Positions 38,094 to 48,400 of a stretch of 64,000 nt of DNA are shown here, piece by piece. Position 1 is the first letter of the stretch, and each line of letters begins with the position of its first letter. Position numbers and translations under genes: made by a program. Source of the DNA: Trogon surrucura (taxonomy: Eukaryota; Chordata; Aves; Trogoniformes; Trogonidae). The notes beneath the pieces were generated by a model. It did no database searches. It had not been told where the DNA came from and saw nothing but the letters and a program-made list of their open reading frames with translations. The stretch is taken from positions 40,141,206 to 40,205,205 of the forward strand of contig CM036620.1 in the NCBI GenBank assembly GCA_020746105.1, written 5' to 3'.

Positions 38094-38168
38094 AGGGGCC
38101 CTGCCTCCAGCCAGGTGGAGGAGAGGGACAACCGAGTTTATTGGACTGTGTGGATTCGGTGGCCTGGC
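38091..38168 (+). promoter_or_regulatory. Candidate gag-pol stop-codon readthrough signal
   Basis: In-frame TAG 38091-38093 separates gag from pro-pol without a frame change. Ten bases after it begins a perfect 6-bp stem, CCTCCA (38104-38109) with TGGAGG (38116-38121). The six-base loop GCCAGG (38110-38115) is perfectly complementary to CCTGGC at 38163-38168, so an H-type pseudoknot can form. Murine leukaemia-type retroviruses use a UAG with a downstream pseudoknot in the same way. Function here is inferred, because no expression data are available and six-base matches can occur by chance. Confidence 0.5.
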
Positions 38169-40550
38169 ACATTAGAACCACGAAAATATAGAGCTCTGGT
38201 GGACACTGGTGCACAGTGCACTCTAATGCCATCGAATCATACAGGTACTGAAACTGTTACTATTTCTGGAGTGACAGGTGGTTCTCAAGAACTGTCTGTA
38301 TTGGAGGCTGAAATGAGCCTTACTGGGAATATGTGGAAAAAGCACCCCATAGTGACTGGTCCAAATGCCCCATGCATTCTTGGCATAGACTTCCTCAAGA
38401 AAGGGTATTATAAGGACCCAAGAGGGTATCGATGGGCTTTTGGCATAGCAGCTGTAGAGACTGAGGACAATGATCAGCTGTCTAGCTTGCCCAAACTTTC
38501 AGAGGAGTCTAGTGTTGTAGGGCTGATGAAAACTGAAGACCAACAGGTACCAATTGCTACTAAAACAGTGCATCGACGACAATATCGTACCAACCGAGAC
38601 TCTGTAGTTCCCATCCATAAGCTGATACGCCAACTAGAAAGTCAAGGAGTGATCAGCAAAGCTCGCTCACCATTTAACAGTCCTATCTGGCCTGTGCGAA
38701 AGTCTGATGGAGAATGGAGATTGACTGTAGACTATCATGGCCTAAATGAGGTTACACCACCGATGAGTGCTGCCGTGCCGGACATGTTAGACCTTCAGTA
38801 TGAGCTGGAGTCGAAGGCAGCTCAGTGGTATGCCACAGTTGACATTGCTAATGCGTTTTTCTCTATTCCCATAGCAGCAGAATGCAGGCCGCAGTTTGCT
38901 TTCACCTGGAGGGGTATCCAGTACACCTGGAACCGACTGCCCCAGGGGTGGAAACACAGCCCTACCATCTGCCATGGACTGATCCATACTGCCCTGGAGA
39001 GGGGTGGAGCTCCAGAACATCTGCAATACATCGATGACATCATTGTATGGGGTAACACAGCAGAAGAAGTTTTCACGAAAGGTAAGAAAATAATTGAGAT
39101 TCTTTTGGATGCTGGCTTTGCCATAAGGAGAAGCAAGGTCAAGGGACCTGCACGAGAGATCCAGTATTTGGGAGTGAAATGGCAAGATGGGCGTCGCCAG
39201 ATCCCAATAGACGTGATTGACACAATATCAGCTATGTTGCCACCAACTAACAAAAAAGAAACACAATCCTTCTTAGGTACTGTGGGTTTCTGGAGAATGC
39301 ATATTCCTGGTTATAGTCAGATTGTGAAACCTCTTTTTGATGTGACTCGAAAGAAAAACAAATTTCAATGGGGCCCTGAACAGCAACAGGCCTTTGAACA
39401 AATCAAACAAGAGATTGTACAGGCAGTAGCTCTTGGGCCAATTCGAACAGGGCAAGATATTAAAAATTTGCTATACACCGCAGCTGGGGACAATGGTCCT
39501 GCCTGGAGCCTCTGGCAGAGGGCACCAGGAGAAACTCGAGGTCGACCCTTAGGATTTTGGAGCCGAAAATATAGAGGCTCTGAGGCCAACTATACTGCAA
39601 CTGAAAAAGAAATATTGGCCGCATATGAAGGAGTTAAAGCTGCTTCAGAAGTGATTGGTACTGAGGCACAACTTCTCCTAGTACCACGAATACCAGTCCT
39701 AAACTGGGTGTTCAAGAGTAAAGTTCCTTCCACACATCATGCCACCGATGCTACATGGAGTAAATGGACTGCCCTAATTACACAGAGAGCTCGAATGGGT
39801 CATCACAATCGTCCAGGACTTTTAGAGGTAATTGCAGACTGGCCACAAGGTAAAGACCTTGCAGTGCCCCCAAAGGAGGTGGTGACAGGTGCTGAGGAAG
39901 CTCCACCATATAATCAGTTACCAGATAATGAAAAGCAGTATGCCCTATTCACTGATGGATCTTGCCGCCTTGTAGGAAATCGTCGTAAGTGGAAAGCTGC
40001 TGTGTGGAGTCCCACACGACGCGTTGCAGAGGCAGCTGAGGGAGAAGGTGGATCGAGTCAGTTTGCAGAGGTAAAAGCCATCCAGCTGGCCTTAGACATT
40101 GCTGAACGGGAAAAATGGCCAGTGCTCTATCTCTATACTGACTCATGGATGGTGGCAAATGCTTTTTGGGGTTGGTTAAAACAGTGGAAGCATAATAACT
40201 GGGAGCGCAGAGGTAAGCCTATTTGGGCTGCTGAACTATGGCGAGACATTGCTGCTCGGCTAGAGAACTTAGTTGTAAAGGTACGTCACGTAGATGCCCA
40301 TGTGCCCAAAAGTCGTGCCACTGAGGAACATCAACACAACCAGCATGTGGATCAGGCTGCTCAAGTGTTCCAAATAGACTTGGACTGGGAACATAAAGGT
40401 GAACTGTTTCTAACTCGGTGGGCCCACGACACTTCAGGACATCAAGGAAGAGATGGAACATACAGATGGGCTCGTGACCGAGGGGTGGATTTAACTATGG
40501 ACACTATTGCGCAAGTTATCCATGACTGTGAAATATGCGCCGAAATTTAG
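38115..40550 (+). CDS. pol: ERV pro-pol: protease, reverse transcriptase, RNase H, integrase zinc domain
   Basis: This 811-codon open frame is counted from a GTG at 38115, but the frame is open from the gag stop, so a fusion is likely. Protease: active site DTGA at residues 30-33, flap-like VTGG at 53-56 and ILGIDF at 88-93. Reverse transcriptase, about 150-440: catalytic D243 (TVDIANAFF), LPQGW at 275-279 and YIDD at 305-308. RNase H, about 600-755: D614 (FTDGS), E652, D676 (YTDS) and D746. The start of integrase follows, with zinc ligands H771, H776, C805 and C808. TAG at 40548 stops the frame three residues after the last cysteine; integrase goes on in the same frame. All key residues seem intact, so the enzyme parts look well preserved apart from that stop. 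Confidence 0.93.
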   Translation: MEERDNRVYWTVWIRWPGTLEPRKYRALVDTGAQCTLMPSNHTGTETVTISGVTGGSQELSVLEAEMSLTGNMWKKHPIVTGPNAPCILGIDFLKKGYYKDPRGYRWAFGIAAVETEDNDQLSSLPKLSEESSVVGLMKTEDQQVPIATKTVHRRQYRTNRDSVVPIHKLIRQLESQGVISKARSPFNSPIWPVRKSDGEWRLTVDYHGLNEVTPPMSAAVPDMLDLQYELESKAAQWYATVDIANAFFSIPIAAECRPQFAFTWRGIQYTWNRLPQGWKHSPTICHGLIHTALERGGAPEHLQYIDDIIVWGNTAEEVFTKGKKIIEILLDAGFAIRRSKVKGPAREIQYLGVKWQDGRRQIPIDVIDTISAMLPPTNKKETQSFLGTVGFWRMHIPGYSQIVKPLFDVTRKKNKFQWGPEQQQAFEQIKQEIVQAVALGPIRTGQDIKNLLYTAAGDNGPAWSLWQRAPGETRGRPLGFWSRKYRGSEANYTATEKEILAAYEGVKAASEVIGTEAQLLLVPRIPVLNWVFKSKVPSTHHATDATWSKWTALITQRARMGHHNRPGLLEVIADWPQGKDLAVPPKEVVTGAEEAPPYNQLPDNEKQYALFTDGSCRLVGNRRKWKAAVWSPTRRVAEAAEGEGGSSQFAEVKAIQLALDIAEREKWPVLYLYTDSWMVANAFWGWLKQWKHNNWERRGKPIWAAELWRDIAARLENLVVKVRHVDAHVPKSRATEEHQHNQHVDQAAQVFQIDLDWEHKGELFLTRWAHDTSGHQGRDGTYRWARDRGVDLTMDTIAQVIHDCEICAEI

Positions 40551-40571
40551 CAAGCTAAGCGATTAAAACCT

Positions 40572-41285
40572 TTGTGGTATGGGGAACGATGGTTAAAATA
40601 TAGGTATGTGGAGGCCTGGCAGATTGATTACATCACACTTCCTCTAACTCGCCAGGGTAAGCGCTATGTGCTCACTATGGTGGAAGCAACTACCGGATGG
40701 TTAGAAACATATCCTGTGCCTCACGCCACTGCCAGAAACACTATCTTGGGCCTAGAAAAGCAGATCCTGTGGCGACATGGCACTCCCGAAAGAATTGAAT
40801 CAGATAATGGGACTCATTTCAAAAACAATCTTATAGACAATTGGGCTAAAGAACATGGTATTGAATGGGTATATCATATTCCTTATCATGCACAAGCCTC
40901 TGGGAAAATTGAACGATATAATAGACTGTTGAAAACTACTCTGAAAGCTATGGGAGGTGGAACTTTTAAAAACTGGGACAAGAATTTAGCACAGGCCACC
41001 TGGTTAGTTAACATCAGAGGATCCATCAATCGTGCTGGTCCTGCTCATTCAGAGCCTTTACATACAGTAGAGGGAGATAAAGTCCCTGTGGTGCATGAAA
41101 GGAATTTGTTGGGGAAGACTGTCTGGGTATTTCCTGCTTCGGGCAAAGGCAAACCCATTGGTGGGGTTGCTTTCGCTCAAGGACCTGGAACTACTTGGTG
41201 GGTGATGATGAAAGATGGTGAAGTTCAATGTGTACCTCAAGGAAATTTAACTCTGGGTGAGAATACTCGATTTAATCCTGTATGA
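40572..41285 (+). CDS. pol: ERV integrase catalytic core and C-terminal domain
   Basis: This is the in-frame continuation of pol after TAG 40548-40550; it is open from 40551, and 40572 is a TTG, so no true start is implied. Counting from 40572, the DD(35)E triad is D19 (WQIDYITLP), D78 (ESDNGTHF) and E114 (SGKIERYN), with 35 residues between the last two. The C-terminal ~70 residues, rich in Trp, Gly and Val (KTVWVFPASG, TTWWVMMKDG), fit the beta-rich DNA-binding domain of retroviral integrases. It ends at TGA 41283-41285. No dUTPase or env frame follows. In an active virus this enzyme would insert the cDNA into chromosomes; here the upstream TAG separates it from its zinc domain. Confidence 0.92.
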   Translation: MWYGERWLKYRYVEAWQIDYITLPLTRQGKRYVLTMVEATTGWLETYPVPHATARNTILGLEKQILWRHGTPERIESDNGTHFKNNLIDNWAKEHGIEWVYHIPYHAQASGKIERYNRLLKTTLKAMGGGTFKNWDKNLAQATWLVNIRGSINRAGPAHSEPLHTVEGDKVPVVHERNLLGKTVWVFPASGKGKPIGGVAFAQGPGTTWWVMMKDGEVQCVPQGNLTLGENTRFNPV

Positions 41286-41604
41286 TGTTGTTACATAATA
41301 CTAACAGTGTTCAATAAGTGTTTTTTAGAATAATAACCAGTGATGACCAGAGCTGACCTCATCGAGTGACATCCAGCAACTGAGCTAGCCTCATAGAGTG
41401 ACGTCCAGTGACTTCTTCGAAGTGAACCTACAATCTGTGGACATGAACTGTAAAGAATCTCACATGAACTTTCCTGCCCTGAGAGACTGCTATGATGGAT
41501 GGAACCCACGATTCTGAACTTCATGAACTTACGGAACTTTTCCTATAAGTAGATCATTAGCTCGTGATCAGTATGACGTAAATGGTATGGAATAAGGGGT
41601 GGAA
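41286..41604 (+). other. ERV 3' untranslated region and polypurine tract
   Basis: About 320 non-coding bases lie between pol and the 3' LTR. They contain an imperfect 32-base tandem duplication: 41351-41382 and 41383-41414 share most positions (AGCTGACCTCATCGAGTGAC versus AGCTAGCCTCATAGAGTGAC). The purine-rich run AATAAGGGGTGGAA at 41591-41604 directly abuts the LTR and is the likely plus-strand primer. No env or accessory frame is seen. Confidence 0.7.
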
Positions 41605-41959
41605 TGTCCTGGGTTTAGCTAAAAACCCAGTCCTGTTTAGTGATTTTTTCTTTTCAGTTTAGTGTCTTCTAAAAGGCTGCACGTTCTGAAGTCAGCAGCA
41701 TGTTTTTGCAGACAGTGTGTGCTACTGGCAGTGATAACACCTGATGTTTACAGTCACTGCCTGGGACTGGTATGTAGAAAGGCTCTTGCTTATACTTATT
41801 CCTATAGTGACCAAGGCCACTGCTGGCTCTTGTGTGCCACGCTGGGAGTGCTGGGTAGTAAGAGGGGGGCACAAGGAAGTAAAAGGTGGCACCTCCGGGG
41901 GGTAACAGACAGGACAGGTGACCAACGAGAGTATTCCATCCCATATACGTCATATTTAG

Positions 41960-41966
41960 TATAAAT
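41960..41966 (+). promoter_or_regulatory. LTR TATA box
   Basis: TATAAAT lies within the LTR, about 25-30 bases before the pyrimidine-rich tract at 41988, where transcription would start. The spacing fits a standard RNA polymerase II core promoter. This copy being 3', it would drive transcription into flanking host DNA if active. Confidence 0.55.
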
Positions 41967-42331
41967 TGAGTGATCACGAGAGTTTCGTCCCTTTTCGGCC
42001 CTTTTGCCCCTTTTGCCCTTTTCGGCCCTTTTTTGCCCTTTTTGTTCGTCCCCTTTTCGGCCTTTTCGTCTTTTTTTTTCTGCAATGGCCGGTGTCCAGA
42101 GAGGACTCCATCTGACCTCCTGATTTTGATCCGGATCCTGAGTTCCCGAATCCAGCTCCCTGTATCCAGCTCCCGCCGCCGCTGAGCCTGGGGTTTCCCC
42201 TGTGCCTCCTGCTCTGCAGCACCAGTGGTGATTTCTATCGGGGGAGGGAGTCGGGTTTGATATCGGGCTATTATCTATAGTTGTATATAGTTCTTTACTT
42301 TTATCTTTTTACCATTATTCCTATTACTTTC

Positions 42332-42337
42332 ATTAAA
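42332..42337 (+). terminator. LTR polyadenylation signal
   Basis: ATTAAA is followed within about 25 bases by a T-rich stretch (GTTCTAGTCTTTTTTCC), a usual arrangement for cleavage and polyadenylation. It would mark the R/U5 border of the LTR. Confidence 0.6.
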
Positions 42338-42477
42338 GCTGTTCTAGTCTTTTTTCCCTCCTCTAATCCGTAAGTCTCTCTGCCTCATTCCCTTTTCTCT
42401 TCCTGTTTGGGGGGGGGAAGAGGGGGTTAGAGAGCGTCTGTCCGCGTTAGTGGCCAGCCCAGCCCTAACCCGCGACA

Positions 42478-45418
42478 CAGAAGAACTGGGAATTCTTCAG
42501 ACAGCTTCAGTGTATCTCCTAACATTTACAACATAGTCCAACTCTTAGATTCTTCACTGGAGCTGACTAAAGTTTTGCCTAAGTATGGAACAGAATGTGG
42601 GACTTCTGTCAATACAGCTTAATGAGCTATTCCTATTTCGTTCACCCTTGTTTTGCTGTTTTGTTAGTGGTACAAGGTTTGAGATTTCATGATCCTCTTT
42701 TGAGGGACTGGTAATATTTTTCTTACTACTGTTCTGTTTGGAGATAGATTTTTACTTCTGTTGAGGGCGTCTTTCTGCTTGCTATGTTAAACCTTGCAGA
42801 GATGATGCTTGTCAAACAGATGAATCCTTTCAATTTCATTGATTTCCCTGGAGCTTTTCCCAGTGCTATTTCAGGAGAATCTCAAATGGTGCATAAATGC
42901 TTTCTCTGGTTGGAGCTCTCTCTGGTTCTGCACACATGGAAACGATGACTGTAACTTGGCCTTTAAGCTTTGGCTGTTTGGACAGCTATGTTCCCTACTA
43001 AGCTTCATGTGTGTGTGAGACTGGTGTTAAACCTAACAGTGATTAAGACCGGTGTCACATTATGTGTCTCACAGCACTCAACTTGAAACAACAGGTTTAG
43101 GATCCACCCTTTGTCCTATTCTGAGGCTAGTTAAGGTGCTGAGAGAAACACACCTTTTTTAAATTAGAGTGCACCTAAATATAAAACCAAACCAAAACAA
43201 AAACCTGACTGTTTTAGATAAAATACTTTTATAATTAAAAAGGTTAAGTTTATACTATAAAACTCTTTTTTTCATGAAGCGGACAAAGCAGTTTTCCCTT
43301 TCCTCCACTTCCTGTAGGAATCTCTTACACATTTTCTTTTAAAACTAAACAACTCCAAACTTCTACATATTGTGCTCACCTGGACTTCTCATCTCCACCC
43401 CTTAACTCTGAACTGCTATATCCATGAGAGATAAACCGTTTCTCCCTAGGTTTTGCCCCCACTTTCGTAGCACCAGTTTAAAGACTCATTGACAAGCAGA
43501 TCAACTACATCGACATGATGGGGGCATTTGCTTCTGGCAGATATGTATGGTCATGGGCCAGTCTTCCACAGGGTGTCGAAAACTTGATTTTTGTCTGACA
43601 GCAAAGGAATAGTGAGCCTGGAGGGAGGAAAGGAGACAGAGCGATTGACCAAATCTGTGCCACAAGAAGAAGTGCATGAACCCCTCCTTTCTGCTCCCTA
43701 GTCATCTTCTGGCTAGGGCTTAACGAGTACAAGAGAGCTTGTTCCAGGAGAAAGAACGAGGGTGTGTAAGCAAGAGTTGGCACTGGGGTGAACAGCATGT
43801 TCTCTCAAGGAAATGTGGCGGGCCAGCTGACTTTTAGCATGTTCAGCTTAAATTGTTGGCTGGTGGTAAAATATGTCATCGGAGTATTTTATTCAGTTGA
43901 AAATAATGCTGATTTAGTTTAAGCAAAACTATGTGTGAATTCAACAATTTGATCAAGAAACCTATCAGTAATTCAAATGTTTTTGTCAAAAAACCTATTT
44001 TGAGTTGATTTTTTTTAAAAACTAAATGCTCCTGATTTCCATTTTGTCCACTTGTATCTAAGCATATTTACACATAGCAGTAAGGAAGAGTAGCCTTTCC
44101 AAGGTGGCAGCACTGTTTGTAGGCTTCCTTGTTTGTTTCTCTAGAGAAAATGGAAGAAACACTTCAGGCTGAGGTGTTTTGTTTTTCTTCTCAGCTTCAA
44201 AGTCAGTAGCTGACTTAGTACACTTAGTTTCACAGATCTAGCTAAAAACATCCCCTATGTCCCTTATTTATCATGTAGAGAGGTGAGGACAAAGCAGATC
44301 AAGAATCTACTGAATTTCAAGAGTTACAATCAATATTCATATACTGCATCAAAGCCAAGTTTTTGGGCTTTTCTTGTCATCCATCTGTATGTGATCATCT
44401 TGATGAATTAATTTACCTGTTCAGGTGAATATTATTTAAATACTGATCTACTTAAAAGTGATGTTCAAATTCCTGGAAATATGTCCTTTACTTGAATTTG
44501 TGTTTGTACTGCAGTTTTAGTTTTTCCGTATCTCATTTTAACTTCCGTTAAAATTTGATCTTTGAAGGTGTTCAGAAAGATTTTGTGTTTCGATACAGAC
44601 TTCATCCTTAAGTGGCAAGTTCCAGTTTCTAGTTGTTCAAAGAATGACAAATACAGGATTTCTGGAAGAGCAGGACTGAAAATTAGGTGCTCAGTTGTGT
44701 TACATTATCAGAATGATAGTGTCTGCAGAGAAGGCTGGCTTTAGAAAACAGTGTACTTCTGTAGTGGTGAGAGGAAAAAAAGGCTGATAAAGAGCAAGCA
44801 GCGACTTTCCAGAACTTCTCCTATTAGTTTCAAATGATTACTGGCAGTGTCTTTATCTCTAATTCACGTGTTCCACTACTTAAAGGAAAACACTTCTACC
44901 AAAATGAAATACTTAAATGCATCTATGTGGGCATCTTACAAGAAATGTTCAAAATTTCAGTAGTTTAAAATTTTTTTTCTTTGCAATGATCTCATTGATA
45001 GAAGTTGTTGATAGCAATCAGTCAAAATAACACAGTATCTTAACAAATCAAATCAAATAACTCATACTTAGATGAAAAACTATATTTTTTCACTTACAGT
45101 GATGCAAAATATAAATAGTTTCATTGTTGTAAATAGAGCAAGTCAGTGGTCTTGAATGATTTGATTGTTTTTTATGTTTATCAAACAAAGTCAAGACAAT
45201 TTATGTGCTGCATAACAGCTTAGGAAAAACACACCATTATGCCAAAATTATCTTTGTCCAGTTCTTTCTAAATTCATTCTTTTTTTTTGTAATAATGACA
45301 TGAACTTTTTCCCACAGTAATAGAATTGAAACATCTTCTTTAAGAATTATCACCATACCCGTATTCCCCATGCCTTTTTGTTTCCTGTAATATAAAGTAA
45401 AAAAGTTGTATGGCAGCT
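42478..45418. other. Non-coding host DNA after the ERV
   Basis: No gene was recognised. Sequence directly after the LTR begins CAGAAGAACTGGG; a target-site duplicate could not be identified because the left end of the element is unresolved. An open frame at 43505-43798 on the minus strand has no recognisable domain. Confidence 0.5.
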
Positions 45419-45474
45419 GGACTTGAAGATCTTACAGGTATTTTTCAATTTAAATGATTCTGTGATTCTGTGAT
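45419..45474 (+). mobile_element. Very short CR1 3' tail
   Basis: The phrase GGACTTGAAGATCTTACAGG, a short T-rich spacer and a closing AAATGATTCTGTGATTCTG match the last ~55 bases of CR1 elements (compare 55750-55819 and 56540-56596). It is a 5'-truncated insertion carrying no coding sequence. Confidence 0.7.
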
Positions 45475-48400
45475 AATAAATCCAATATTTAATAACCAAC
45501 CACTCATTAAGATGGAAGAGTAGTATGGATTCACATGCTTTTAAATTAATGCGCTTCATAATTATTTTTCAATATTGGGACTTAAAAGTAAAAAAGTTCA
45601 CCAGAGATGTGAGTTAAACATTTCATATAACTTATTAGGGAAACACACTGGAGAGCAATAAAAACATGGAAATTTCTATGATTTCTTGTATGGCAGCAAT
45701 AGAAAATGGCTGTGGTTTGCCCTAAAGTTTCAGAAGACTGAGAAAATAAGAAAATACCAGTTCAAAGAGAGGACCTTCTCTGAGTACCTGCTCAATACCA
45801 AATCAATTCAAGTTGCACTGTTTTTCTAAGTTCATCTGATTTTCTGACATCTCTATTTCTTATGTTTAAAGCGTGTGAAACAACTCTTACGAGCTTGCAC
45901 TGAGTGAGAATGAGTTAATATAATGTGTAGTGTAGCTTAATCCAAGAGCCATGTCTGCATTCTTTGATATATTTACCTGCATTTTAATTGTGATACATGC
46001 ACGTGGATTTCAAAGGCACATGCAATTCTGAGGAATGAATTAACCCCCCCATATTTTTATTGGAGTTGTGGTTTTGTAGTTGGCTAACAGTTTGTACTCA
46101 AATGTTTGCTGAGAAATGATATAATTTTTAATTGTGACTTAAAAAAGCATCACAAGTGACCTCTGAACATAGTGATCCTTGAACAAGGGGAGAAATGCTG
46201 ATTAACTAGTCTAAAAGCTTAGAAGTATTTTTCATTTCAGACCTCTGGTCTCCTCAGGCACTGTCTGTGTGAACCTCTTTAGAGAAGTATTGAGATTCAG
46301 CAAATCTGTCATTAATTTCACACAGGGCAGGCAGTCTCCTGCAGAGGCACTCAGCATTCTCTTTTCTCCTTTTTTAATCAGTTAGGATGCTGTTAAACGA
46401 CAAGAATTGAAGTAGTATGGTTAATGTTGATAATGAAATAAACTGCCTATCAACCTGGCAAGCAACATATAAATTATTTTTTACTGCTTCCAAGAAGAAG
46501 AAAGCAAATCACAAAAATCTCAGACCACCCAAAATAAATATATTTATTATATACAATAAACAAGTGCATTGGAAGGCCAGTGCTGGATTTTAGCTAGGGA
46601 TGAGTGTCAGCTTGAAATGTGCACTATTTCTCAAGATGTCAGAGATCATATTAAATTAAATTGGATTTTATTGCAGAACATGATTTCAGGGGCCTGTGGG
46701 AGCCCCTCATTAATACTCTCCACAAAACTGAATGACAAGGTTGCTTTGATTTCCTTTTATACAATGGAAGAATTAATTCCACTCCTGGTTACTGTCAGAT
46801 CATTCCTGTCAAGAAGAACCATAGTCCCACAGATAAAGTCCCTGGAAATAAATATTTGGGGGAAATATTTGGAATGAATGAGACTGCACTAAGACTAACC
46901 TACTTCAAAAAAAAAAGAAAAAGATGATGTAGAAAGCTCCGTGTCCCATTATGAAATGCTCATTTACCCCGTGCTCTTCCAAATAAAACAAATTAAATCC
47001 AACAGCTGGTTCTTTATGGACAGAGAATAGGATGGAAACCTTATAAAAAGTGTGAAAAACAATTGCTGGTATAAGTGTGAAAAGCCAGGAACTCTTTGTT
47101 CCTGATGACTAGTTAAATCCACTTGGGATGGAGACAGTCATGTTTGCCCTGGAAGGTTATCGTGGGAAGGGGTAAACCTTTTCTTTCTACTCTTGTAGGT
47201 GGCCCCTGTGCTGACTCACTGACAGCTGCAACATGTCAGAGACAGCTTGGCTCTGTTCTATGCAATTCTTAGCCAAGGACGCACCTGGGCAACAGTTCCT
47301 CCAGCAAGCTTCTCACCCAGCAGTGCTGGAGCTCCTTCTTGAGCAGATGTTTTTGGGGAGTCCTTTTACAGAGATCAGTCTACATTGTTCCACAGAGTAG
47401 GGTATGATGATGATCCTCTTCACATCATTCCATCACCAGTCTCACTCTCTGATTCTGCTAGATCCACACTAAGGACTCATTATGTCTGAGTGCTTCGATA
47501 ACCGCTTTGAGGGGCACTTGTCTCTGAGTGTGTCTCTGGAAAAACATATTACAGTTCCAAAGTGAATTAGCTTTTACATGTCATCTCTGCTGAGTTGGGG
47601 ATGGAAACGCAGGATCAGCCTTGCTCATGTGTGATTGCAACACAGCAAGGGGGGTTCTGGCCTTTCCAAGAAAAGGACGTCACATACAGAATAAAACTTT
47701 GATAATTACAAATAGCGGCCACCTATGAAACTCTGTTCTCTGTAAGTTAGGCCGTCTCTAAGACCATCATCATCGCTAATTTTGTCAGTGAATTTTGCCC
47801 TTCATTTTATCTGTATTTTCTTTCCTCGCTTTTGAATCATTGCTGTCCTGTAAGTACCTGCTCTTTCAGGGAGGTCAGAATTTCTCATCTTACAGTTCCA
47901 CATAGGATGAAGTTATCAACTAAGACGGATGATAAAGAGCTAGGAAAAAGTGACCCCACTGGGGCAAATGTTTCCTCGTCTGACCATCCCATGTCTCCGA
48001 TAGTGTTGTTGCTTATTATAAGGATGTCAGGACCAGGGAGCTCAGTCTAAGCAGATTCTGGTGAGTCATTTTTCTCTCTGAGGAGTCTGCCTTGCCCCGT
48101 TCTCATCTCTGACTCACTGCAGCTGTAAATGGTGGGGCATAGTTTTCAAAGGGCACATACTAAAACCCTCTTCAGAACAAGTTCATCAGTTTTTACCACT
48201 AATTTCTCTATAAAGTACATTTCATTCTCTTCTAAATTCTGATTCTTGGCATTGGCAAGTTCTTCAGCACTGGACTGCAGTAACAGAAATGTTAAAATTG
48301 TACAAGTGTTCCTTAAGGAACACTTACTTAAGAAATTTTTCTATGCATATAAAAATAGATTTTACTGACTCAATTAAAACTGTAAAACTTGGATATAGAG

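Larger units (their letters stand above)
36288..42477 (+). mobile_element. ERV-L-like endogenous retrovirus, 5' LTR not found
   Basis: This class III endogenous retrovirus has, in order, gag, protease, reverse transcriptase, RNase H, integrase, a ~320-base 3' untranslated segment and a 3' LTR. All coding parts share one frame, interrupted by three in-frame stops at 37188, 38091 and 40548, and there are no frameshifts. Class III assignment rests on the RT wording (LPQGWKHSPTICHG, YIDDI), the gag C-terminal motif (NDLWIFLRGYGEDM) and the lack of env. No dUTPase is visible after integrase, although some class III elements have one. The few disruptions argue for a young insertion. The left boundary is the first gag codon; any leader before it is unresolved. 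Confidence 0.9.
41605..42477 (+). repeat. ERV 3' LTR
   Basis: This 873-base LTR has matching inverted ends, TGTC at 41605 and GACA ending at 42477, directly after the polypurine tract. A perfect 8-bp hairpin (CTGGGTTT/AAACCCAG, 41609-41616 with 41623-41630) sits near the left end. A TATA-like TATAAAT lies at 41960-41966 and an ATTAAA polyadenylation signal at 42332-42337. This suggests U3 of about 385 bases, R starting near 41990 and U5 starting near 42355. The inferred R begins in a pyrimidine-rich tract of repeated CCCTTTTSGSC-like units (41988-42078). No second copy was seen in the window. Confidence 0.82.

Noticed and set aside
38787-39253. Minus-strand frames of 132 and 143 codons
   Set aside because: Both are antisense to the ERV reverse transcriptase, with no recognisable family.
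41669-42085. Minus-strand 138-codon Lys/Gly-rich frame
   Set aside because: It is the complement of the pyrimidine-rich tract in the LTR; the protein composition simply reflects that repeat.
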